Positions 56,206-64,000 of a DNA stretch of 64,000 nt are shown here, piece after piece. This DNA comes from Nilaparvata lugens (taxonomy: Eukaryota > Arthropoda > Insecta > Hemiptera > Delphacidae). Position numbers and translations under genes: made by a program. The notes under the pieces are model-generated. The model saw only the letters and a list, made by a program, of their open reading frames with translations. It searched no databases and was not told where the DNA came from. Location of the stretch: contig NC_052516.1 of NCBI RefSeq assembly GCF_014356525.2, positions 24,448,154 to 24,512,153 of the forward strand. The letters are read 5' to 3'. Positions within the stretch are counted from its first letter, which is position 1. Every line of letters begins with the position of its first letter.

Positions 56206-56519
56206 CATACTAATTTATATATTTCATCTTTCTATCTTTACTGATCATATCTAATCATATCTATCTTTTGCATTTCCAATCTTTATACTGTACCTGACAA
56301 TCAAATCAATGCTTCCATAACAAAAGGTATTAACTAGTACCACTCTCATCTATTCTCACGTATTTCAAATTTTTGAAGTCACGAACAATTTTTATAACAA
56401 ATAAAACCTGCACATTGTCTATGACAGAAATTTTCATACACATTCCCCATCTGAATTTTTTCCACACGTATGACAAAATAGTATTCACAAGCAGAAAATC
56501 CTTTTCGAAATTTTTGTGT
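56206..56519. other. No recognised feature
   Basis: AT-rich spacer. Confidence 0.3.
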
Positions 56520-57010
56520 CGCCATTCTTCAGGGTGTAGATGAGGGTGGAGAATGTGGGGGTAAGAGTGGAGGTTAAAAGACAGGAATATCGTGTGGAAA
56601 AGAATTTGTAGGAAAATGCGTTGGAAGAGAAGGAAAGGAGAAGGAAATGTAGTGGAGGAGGAGGAGAAGAAGGAGAAGAGGAAAAAGAAGGAGGATTATT
56701 AAAAGGACAAAGAGCAGAAGAATGAACAGGAGAAGGATAGAATGATGGTGAAGAAGAAAGAGTGGTGAGGGGTGAAACAGGAGTATGAATGAAGTTGAGT
56801 GAGAGGCTGTGGTGAAAAAGAAGAAGAAGAAGAAGAAGAAGAAGAAGAAGAAGAAGAAAAAGAAGAAGAAGAAGAAGAAGAAGAAGAAGAAGAAGAAGAA
56901 GAAGAAGACGGAGACGGAGAGGGAGAAGAAAAACAACAACAAGAAAAAAGAAGAAGAAAAAGAAGAAGAAGGAGAAGAAAAAGGAGATGGAGGTTTGGAA
57001 GAAAAAAGTG
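56520..57010. repeat. Purine-rich tract with long (GAA)n
   Basis: An uninterrupted or nearly uninterrupted (GAA)n run spans about 56817-56909. Frames across it are poly-Lys, poly-Glu, poly-Phe, poly-Leu or poly-Ser artefacts. Confidence 0.9.
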
Positions 57011-57499
57011 GCGCAAAATATACGAGTAAACAACCCTTCCAGCTATATTTCTCACCTCAACACTGTCAGAGCGAGAAAGTAGCCGGCCAAGGAAAAGCGT
57101 TAGAGGAAAAATCTCGCATGATATATGTTGTTAGATAAATTCCTAGGGAATTATCTCTGTTGATAAATCCAACTGCTTTCTGCTGCAAGTTTCCTGCTCG
57201 TCATTAGGGTGAGAAAAAGTATCTGTGGGTATCAGCAGATGAGAAAATATGCATGCAGCTGAAATAAATTGAGGGAAAGGTAGAGACTTTTGAGTTTTGC
57301 GTTTATTTTGTTTATGAATGAAGTAGGGAAAGGAAATGGAGTAGAAAGAAAATGAAGATGGGAATAAGAAGGTGAAGGGAAGAGAGGAAGAGAGAGAAGA
57401 TTGATGAATTCCACATAAATCACACGAATGATTGATCAATGGAAAATAATAATTGATGAGGATTGTAAGAAATTGATATTGTCAACCATCATTTATAGA
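57011..57499. other. Unique island, then a short purine patch
   Basis: 57010-57130 (CACTGTCAGAGCGAGAAAG, GTAGCCGGCCAAGG) is of balanced composition next to the GAA tract. 57325-57400 is again purine-rich. Confidence 0.3.
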
Positions 57500-57547
57500 G
57501 AAAAATATCGGGGACCGAGCTTTGCTCTGGAGTACAAAACAATGAAA

Positions 57548-58152
57548 TAGTATATTTCGCACCTAGAGCAGAAAATGAGATTTTTCCAGCTCGAAATCGG
57601 TTTTCAAGTCCGAGACCGTAGGCCGAGGACTAGAAAAGATTGAGAGCTGGAAAAACATTTTTGCCCGTGGTGCGAACGATATTTTTCGCCACACTACAGG
57701 TATTGCTGACAAAATAAATAAAGAATACAAAATAAAGAATACTAGTTAAGCTATCGTACCTATCTCTTGATTTTAGTGGTAGAAGATTTGCAGTCAGGAT
57801 TTCAGATTCTTTTAAAATTTCACTTGGAATACCACAGTCATCTTCAAGCATTTTTGAAAATTTGGAATGCATCTAATCAACAATAAATAATTGAACGAAA
57901 ACTGTTGCGAAGCGAATTAGTTTGATTCGAAACTGAAACTGAAATCATGGCGACTTCAGCACTGATGATGAAAGTGGACAATCGCCCGATCTAGCGGATG
58001 ACTTATTAACTACTTCCATGAGCGGGGAAGAGACAACTTTCCTGGGCTAGACCGGAAAAGAAACCCTTTTCTGACGTCGTCTGCAAACAAGGTCTTTCAG
58101 ATCTACGTAGGGACTGGAAAACAGCCTGCTTCTGTGCAGTGTGGCGAAAAGT
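57548..58152 (-). mobile_element. Copy B of the TTTTCGCCACACTGCAC element, inverted
   Basis: Reverse complement of copy A end to end, from ATATTTCGCACCTAGAGCAG to CTGTGCAGTGTGGCGAAAAG, with scattered substitutions and the same coding segment. Confidence 0.75.
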
Positions 58153-58262
58153 TTATTACGAAAGAAGAAATTACAAAAATATTTATAGATCATACAGAAA
58201 TGTTCTATCTAATCACAGTGAATCGAGGGTAATTCCCAGAGGAATGCAAAAATTTCCCTCAC

Positions 58263-58407
58263 AAAGGCCCAGTTGCACAAAAGCTGGTTGTATTTTAATC
58301 CTGATTAACTCCACGAGAACCAAATCAGAGAAGACGATTTCAAAAAGATGGATATAATGGAATTAATCAGGATTGGAATAGCCCGGCTTTTTTGCAACCG
58401 GCACTAA
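58263..58407. mobile_element. Hairpin MITE nested in the Helentron-like element
   Basis: GGCCCAGTTGCACAAAAGCT pairs with AGCCCGGCTTTTTTGCAACC at the right. It belongs to the same family as 3867-3995. Confidence 0.75.
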
Positions 58408-58911
58408 GTACCTGATTGAATGATTACAAAAGTTCAACAACTGAGTCATAACTTTGACACAGTCCCACATACATGAACTCGCTCACTCACTTCCATCACC
58501 AACAGACGACGAAATAATTATTATCAGCTGTTTTTCCAAGGATGAATAATAATTATTCCTAATGTCCTTCAGCGAGTTTTCCCAGGGATGAGACCTAGTA
58601 CAATCGAATCTTTATACATAATAAACCTACTATGTTCTGAATTTCGTGAGAATCATTAGAGCCGTTTTCGAGATGGTGAAATACAAACTATGGATTCAAT
58701 CTCTCGTCACAAATTGTGTATGCTTTTACACTCCAGAGCAAAGCTCGGTCCCCCGATATTGAATATTCAACGTGATATCTGGACAGTTAATTCTGAATTG
58801 AGGTTTAAAACAGGTTTGAGCAAATGCTTGTGGATTCTTCCCCAATTGTATTAATTCCAAATAAATCAATTAGTGAATAGATAAATGTTATGGTATAATC
58901 CCTCATATGAA

Positions 58912-59656
58912 TGAATAAATGAATAACCCTCTTATTGTCTTCTTGTACAAATTTTCAAATTATATGCATTTTGTATACAAACTTCATTGTTGATTAATTG
59001 GGTATCCTGTGTAGAGGAGCTAGGCCTACTTGAAGACGTTATTATTATTCATGTACGGAAGGGTTATTATAATTCATGTGGGGAAGGATATATAATATAT
59101 CCTTGAAATATATTGAAATATATATTGAAATATACATGTAGAGATCTGATCTGAAAGAATGTGAATATGAATTTATCGCTTTGTTAAATAGTTCAGACAC
59201 TGTGTTACTTGTAAATATTTGAAAAAAACACTTACTTTTCTTGGAGTATTGAGTATCGAGTATTACCTCAATACTCCAAGAAAAGTAAGTGTTTTTTTTG
59301 AAATATTTACAAGTAACTCAGTGTCTGAACTATAACAAAGTGATTATATTATTATAGTGTTTCGTCATGGAAAACTACATCAATGAATTTATCAAATCAA
59401 ATGAACACTTCCAGATCACCAACCCATAGACATCGTCTCTCACTTCACTCTCTCACACGCTCGCTCTCTCTCGCACTCTCTTTCTTTCTCACTCATTTCT
59501 CTCTCACTTTCTCGCACCTTGGAATGTTTTCTTCCGATCAGTCTTCGAACTTCAATTTCCCTTCTCCAACGCTCAACTAAGATTGATCACTCTCACCAAC
59601 TGACTTAGTGGTGTAACATAGCAGAAAGAAGAGAGTGAGAGAGAACAGGTGTGTGT
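58912..59656. repeat. Left copy of a duplication flanking an assembly gap
   Basis: From TGAATAAATGAATAACCCTC to GAGAGAACAGGTGTGTGT this matches 59757-60690 in order and orientation. It contains a short frame MENYINEFIKSNEHFQITNP (59369 onward, then a stop). Confidence 0.85.
59173..59350. mobile_element. Near-perfect palindromic MITE
   Basis: TATCGCTTTGTTA, TTCAGACACTGTGTTACTTG and CACTTACTTTTCTTGGAGTA pair with their complements. The centre is near 59262. The corresponding copy is at 60188-60363. Confidence 0.85.
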
Positions 59657-59756
59657 NNNNNNNNNNNNNNNNNNNNNNNNNNNNNNNNNNNNNNNNNNNN
59701 NNNNNNNNNNNNNNNNNNNNNNNNNNNNNNNNNNNNNNNNNNNNNNNNNNNNNNNN
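59657..59756. other. Assembly gap of 100 N
   Basis: Exactly 100 N, a conventional placeholder, so the true gap size is unknown. Confidence 0.99.
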
Positions 59757-60690
59757 TGAATAAATGAATAACCCTCTTATGTCTTCTTGTACAAATTTTC
59801 AAATTATATGCATTTTGTATACAAACTTCATTGTTGATTAATTGAGTATCCCGTGTAGAGGATGCTTAGGCCTACTTGAAGACGTTATTATTATTCATGT
59901 AAGGAAGGGTTATTATAATTCATGTGGGGAAGAATATTGAAATATACATGTAGAGATCTGATCTGAAAGAATGTAATATGAATGTAATGAACCGTCAAAA
60001 TTTAAAAATCTTAGTTTTTGAGTGAAAATGGACTAAATTTTAGTAAAGTGAAATCATAACCCTATTTTGGACTTTTAAAATGTTACCTTAATTTGGGAGA
60101 GAAATAGTACAAGGAGTATCCTTAGTTTTTCTCTCCTAATCAGTGTTTCTTTTTAAAAAATAGAGATAAATAAATAAATAAATAAATAAATTTATCGCTT
60201 TGTTATAGTTCAGACACGGTGTTACTTGTAAATATTTGAAAAACACTTACTTTTCTTGGAGTATTGAGTATTGAGTATTACCTCAATACATCAAGGAAAG
60301 TGAGTGTTTTTTTTCTATATTTACAAGTAACACAGAGTCTGAACTTTAACAAAGTGATTATATATTAAAGTGTTTCGTCATGGAAAACTACATCAATGAA
60401 TTCATCAAATCAAATAAACACTTCCAGATCACCAACCCGTCTCTTACTTCACTCTCTCATGCGCTCTCTCTCTCTCTCTCACTCTCTTTCTCTCTCACAC
60501 ACTCTCTCACTCATTTCTCTCTCACTTCTTCGCACCTTGGAACGTTTTCTTCCGATCAGTCTTCGAACTTCAATTTCCCTTCTCCAACGCTCAACTAAGA
60601 TTGATCGCTCTCACCAACTGACTTAGTGGTGTAACGTAGCGAAAAGAAGATAGAGGGGAAAAAGAGAGTGAGAGAGAACAGGTGGGTGTA
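59757..60690. repeat. Right copy of the duplication flanking the gap
   Basis: It repeats 58912-59656 but carries an extra block of about 200 bp (59978-60187, ending in (AAAT)n) that is an inverted relative of 50755-50940. Frame MENYINEFIKSNKHFQITNP recurs at 60380. Confidence 0.85.
60188..60363. mobile_element. Palindromic MITE, duplicate of 59173-59350
   Basis: Same arms with a few differences, including CAATACATCAAGGAAAGTGA in place of the more perfect pairing in the left copy. Confidence 0.8.
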
Positions 60691-60749
60691 AGGAAGAAGA
60701 AGAAATAGTAGAGAAAGAAAGGCGAATGGAAGGAGTTCGATAGATTTAT

Positions 60750-60852
60750 AATTATTATTTAACAAAAATCCCAAATAAATGCTGCAAATCACCCCGAAGA
60801 CCTCTGCTACTGCAGACATTGACAACAGGGTTAACAGCTAGATGGAAATATC
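60750..60852 (-). repeat. SINE 3' fragment
   Basis: AATAAATGCTGCAAATCACC, CTGCAGACATTGACAACAGG and GTTAACAGCTAGATGGAAAT match, inverted, the 3' domain of the 305-bp units at 31376-32338. Confidence 0.8.
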
Positions 60853-61178
60853 GAAGCTAGCTTTGATAGATTTGCCAGATTTCTAATTATCTTTTGCATG
60901 GAATTAGATTAACGTAACCTATGAGATTTGACATAAACATTTTTGAGTGAGATCAGATTTGATTTGGTCCAATATAATGTCAACAGTGACTGCTGAACTA
61001 TTTTCTTTTGCAGAAAATATATTTTCAAAAACGCTAAAATATTCCAAAAGTTGTAAGTTGTGTGAGCTGTTTATTGCGTTATAAGTTGTTGGCATAACAT
61101 TCAAACTTAACACAAAGTATTGAAGCATTTCTTCATTAACAGCTGTGACGAAATAATTTGAAAGGGTACTCAGATTTA
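60853..61178. other. No recognised feature
   Basis: AT-rich; a 69-codon minus-strand frame is unsupported. Confidence 0.3.
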
Positions 61179-61184
61179 TATTTT

Positions 61185-61240
61185 AAATATCGGGGCACCG
61201 AGCTTCGCTCGTTTCTTATTTATTGATAAACAGAACTCAT
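61185..61240 (-). repeat. Terminal fragment of the Helentron-like family
   Basis: AATATCGGGGCACCGAGCTT, CGCTCG and then TTATTTATTGATAAACAGAA match the end at 5851-5905. Confidence 0.7.
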
Positions 61241-61478
61241 TCCTTCAACATGATTTGGGAAAGAGCCCAAAACTGTTTCTTCCCCGATTTTTGATTCATA
61301 CACTATAAATATTCCGAAAAGTGGGTTATGTTCCATACACTTCAATTCAGGTAAAATTTTCAGTCCAAATATTTGAGAACATGAAAGTTCTAATTTAGAT
61401 TGTTACATATCGAATTGAATAACAAAATTATACTCACTAATCACTGTGAATTAATGATTAATTTTGAATATTATGATA
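61241..61478. other. Short spacer
   Basis: Nothing recognised. Confidence 0.3.
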
Positions 61479-62420
61479 CTAGCAGGGCACCCGTGCTTCG
61501 CTTCGGAAACTGGAAGATAAGATTATTTTTGTGAACCATTTATAATCTAAGTTCCACCAACATTGTTTTTGAGATTAGGCCACAGCTTGGCATGAAAACT
61601 GAGTCGAATCATTCGATTAATCATTGATGTGTTGGGAGTGCTCTGTAGAATAGTAGTCCAATTGCAGCGAATTCTGTAGAATATTGGGAAAAGGAAACAG
61701 CTATTTGGCCGTTTTCATAAATGACCCATTTCTTCTGCCCAAGTTAAATTTTGGCCGAATTTCATCATTCTTCGCAAACAGATTCCACAACGGACACTTC
61801 AGAAGTTTTGAAAATACCCTTCATATATCTTACTGAATTATTACAATTTCATCGAGATTGTTTAAGCAGTTATCGCGATCGGATATACAAACAAAATTAA
61901 ATTAGTCTTGATAGAATAGGATCACTTGATAGAAGCAGCTCCCGTCATAAAAGTTTGTTTTTTGAAAAATGAAAACAATCTCCCAGAAATAGCTCTGATT
62001 GAAGCAGCAGTGCCCAATCAATTTGTTCTCGATAAATGCATTTTGATTCGTTCTTCAACTTGGTGCCAACCTAATGAAGTCATCTCAACTTGATGCCAAC
62101 CTGTCGAAATTATCAATTTAGTTGCCAGTTAAGAACTTTCTCGAAGAGGTACTCTCTCTAGATTATAGATCTATAATAACATATGATATGGACATTTCTA
62201 TTATAATAAGGAGATTGGGAGAAGAAGAATATACATGCTAAAAGACGAACTTAAAACCCTTAAAAACCACCCTTAGAGTTGAAATATCGCCAAAAAATTT
62301 CTTAGTGAGCACCTAGGACGTTTAAGGAATCTATATTCCAAGTTTTGTTGCAATCCATCCAGTAGTTTTCCAGAAATCGTGATCAGTGAGTCAGTGAGAT
62401 AAGAATTTTATAAGTATAGA
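61479..62420 (-). mobile_element. Chimeric non-autonomous Helitron, exact A^T insertion
   Basis: On the minus strand it starts TCTATACTTATAAAATTCTT and TCTCACTGACTCACTGATC and ends CGAAGCGAAGCACGGG and TGCCCTGCTAG, with A before and T after. Its inner 300 bp (TTCAACTTGGTGCCAACCTA, ATACATGCTAAAAGACGAAC) match the body of the Helitrons at 15618-16269 and 7780-8475, whose ends are different. Confidence 0.75.
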
Positions 62421-62426
62421 TTAATG

Positions 62427-62655
62427 AAGTCTTAACACTAATTCTGAAAAATCTGGAAGGAAAATTGAAATTTGGGCTTCCAGGTGCACGAGATTAATAT
62501 TTTTAGAATCTATGTTCAGAATTTGGAGATCTAAATCATTCTCGTTTTTCCGGTATGCAATCCACAAGTTGACATGTTTTGATACGAACAAACGAACAAA
62601 TGAACACAAGAACACACGAACAACCACAACCTTACTCTCTCTTATTATGTAAATA
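62427..62655 (-). repeat. 5' fragment of the 46867-47400 Helitron family
   Basis: CTGAAAAATCTGGAAGG, GGTATGCAATCCACAAGTTG and CTTACTCTCTCTTATTATGT match 47190-47400. Confidence 0.75.
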
Positions 62656-62749
62656 TACCATCTCATGTCAACATATATCAGATTATTTTGATAGAGTCAA
62701 TTAAAATTTCTAGATTTCTCGCTAAACACGGTAAGCTAATTAATTACAC

Positions 62750-63040
62750 AGCTGATCTCCACACAGGCACACGCATCTTCTGTTATCGACAGACGACGAA
62801 ATTTTATCATCTGTTTTTCCAATGATGAATTATTCTTTTCATTTCCTTCAGCGAGTTTCCCAGGGATGAGACCCAGTGCAATCGAATTTTGATATCATAA
62901 ACATACTATATTCCTAATTTCATGAAAATCGTTGGAGCCGTTTTCGAGATCCGTTGAACATAATCATATAACCAGATATAAAAATATAAACAGATATACA
63001 GAGTTAGCTCGCTCAATATAGAAGGATTGATATTAGAAAT
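62750..63040 (-). repeat. 5' half of the Helentron-like family
   Basis: GGGATGAGACCCAGTGCAAT, GGAGCCGTTTTCGAGATCC and GAACATAATCATATAACCAG match 6130-6372. The hairpin end is missing. Confidence 0.7.
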
Positions 63041-63179
63041 AGCCCTAAAGGAAAAACATATGAGTTTTTGTATAGAATAACCTATTTCCATACCTATAAC
63101 CTATTAGGTATAAGGAAGAGGTTAGGGAGGCTGAGTTTTTAATTCTAAATAGCAATCTGTTGATATTAAAGGAAGTAAT

Positions 63180-63775
63180 GGAAAGAGGTAGTGAAGAAGA
63201 AATAATTATAAAGATGAAAATGCAGATGAGGAGCTGGTAAAAATGGTGAAAGACAAGGAAAAGGAGCAGATGGAGGAGAAGAAGGAGAAGAAGGAGAAGA
63301 AAGAGAAGAAGGAGAAGAAGAAGAAGAAGGAGAAGAAGGAGAAGAAGGGAAAGAAGAAGATGAAGGAGAAGAAGGAAAAGAAGGAGAAGAAGGAGAAAAA
63401 GGAGAAGAAGGAGAAGAAGGGGGAGAAGGAGAAGAAGGAGAAGAAGGAGAAAAAGGAGAAGATGTGAAGAAGGAGAAGAAGGAGAAGAAGGAGAAGAAGG
63501 AGAAGAAGAAGAAGAAGGAGGGAGAGGAGATGTACGAGGCGGAGTGTGATTGAGAGGAGGAGGAGTGAGAGGAGGAGGAGGAAAAGGAGGTGAAGGAGGA
63601 GGAAGAGGTGGTGAAGGTGGAAGAGGTGGTGGTGGTGGAAGAGGTGGTGGAGGAGGAGGTGGTAAAGCAAGAGAAGGAGGAGTACAGGGAGAAGCGTAAG
63701 AAACATGAGTAAGAGAAGTAGAAGTAAGAAGAGGGAGGAGTAGAAGAATCAAGGAGAAAGAACGTGACGAGAAGT
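63180..63775. repeat. Purine-rich tract, (GAAGGAGAA)n and (GGAGGT)n
   Basis: 63270-63510 is a nearly pure GAAGGAGAA/AAG array; 63550-63680 is GGAGGTGGTGG-rich. Frames up to 249 codons are compositional. Confidence 0.9.
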
Positions 63776-64000
63776 AGAACACGTTCCACTCCATTCACTC
63801 CTTTATTGGCTGGAACCTCGCCGCTGAAAGACACGACTCAACAAATAGGAATTAAGAAGAAAGATGGCAGCAATTAAGCGCTGTACGGTATCGAATAGTT
63901 GGAAAACCGATCAAAATCACGAACTGCAAGTGGTTTGGGAAGAGAAGATCCTGAGATCTATCAGGTGTTACTAGGTGGGCTTAAGCTATGGCATTCAAGA
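63776..64000. other. High-complexity island next to a purine tract, at the window edge
   Basis: Balanced sequence (TTGGCTGGAACCTCGCCGCT, TTAAGCGCTGTACGGTATCG) with no repeat relative in the window. It could be a conserved non-coding segment or an unrecognised exon edge. Confidence 0.3.

Larger units (their letters stand above)
57507..58765 (-). mobile_element. Nested Helentron-like element(s) with two insertions
   Basis: 57507 starts TATCGGGGACCGAGCTTTGC and 58731-58760 carries CTCCAGAGCAAAGCTCGGTC then CCCGATATT: two 3'-type ends facing each other. Between them, 58430-58680 holds the family body (GGGATGAGACCTAGTACAAT on the plus strand). Copy B of the CGCCACACTGCAC element (57548-58152) and a hairpin MITE (58263-58407) are inserted. 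Confidence 0.6.

Noticed and set aside
60380..60598. MENYINEF frame, present in both duplicates
   Set aside because: The copies are near-identical throughout, so shared residues say nothing about selection, and the left copy stops after about 20 codons.
63045..63834. Minus-strand frames up to 249 codons rich in Leu, Ser, Pro and Phe
   Set aside because: Translation of the GAAGGAGAA and GGAGGT tract; composition only.
30000..64000. Search for the upstream neuroligin exons (EDCLYLNIY-type block) on the minus strand
   Set aside because: Not found by eye. They may be small, outside the window, or missed; no claim is made.

Overview
This window is insect nuclear DNA, most likely from an auchenorrhynchan hemipteran such as a planthopper or leafhopper. 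The base composition is AT-rich, coding sequence is sparse and split by long introns, and mobile DNA is dense: Helitrons, foldback and hairpin MITEs, tRNA-derived SINEs, Jockey-like and CR1-like LINE remnants. The species call is an inference from repeat style and from one recognisable gene; I could not search a database.

The only host gene I can support is a neuroligin on the minus strand. Four coding exons are clear: 29683-29833, 23415-23615, 4855-5030 and 3431-3662. Their reading phases join exactly, all four have GT donors and AG acceptors, and together they give about 219 residues of the cholinesterase-like ectodomain. The introns are about 6.1 kb, 18.4 kb and 1.2 kb. Earlier exons (start codon, signal peptide) and later exons (end of the ectodomain, transmembrane segment, cytoplasmic tail) were not found and probably lie outside the window. 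One exon carries a single extra base that breaks the frame. One splice acceptor lies in a 111-bp tandem duplication.

Region by region: 1-3.4 kb is intron with a TA-flanked MITE split by a decayed Jockey-like element. 3.4-5.0 kb holds two neuroligin exons. 5.1-23.4 kb is a giant intron with Helitrons, two GA-rich minisatellites, a 1.49-kb palindrome and several MITEs. 23.4-29.8 kb holds the other two exons, more Helitrons and an octamer array. 30-64 kb has no coding exon I can support; it is a patchwork of SINE arrays, a LINE fragment, Helitrons, foldback elements, minisatellites and about 10 kb of polypurine/polypyrimidine tracts. A 100-base assembly gap (59657-59756) is flanked by near-identical copies of the same sequence.

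There is no operon, CRISPR array, plasmid or phage content. The points most worth a second look are the neuroligin frameshift, the duplicated splice acceptor, the large palindromes, a Crypton/ZMYM-like coding segment carried inside a repeat family, a MITE whose empty target site is present nearby, and Helitron-style termini with precise A^T insertion points.
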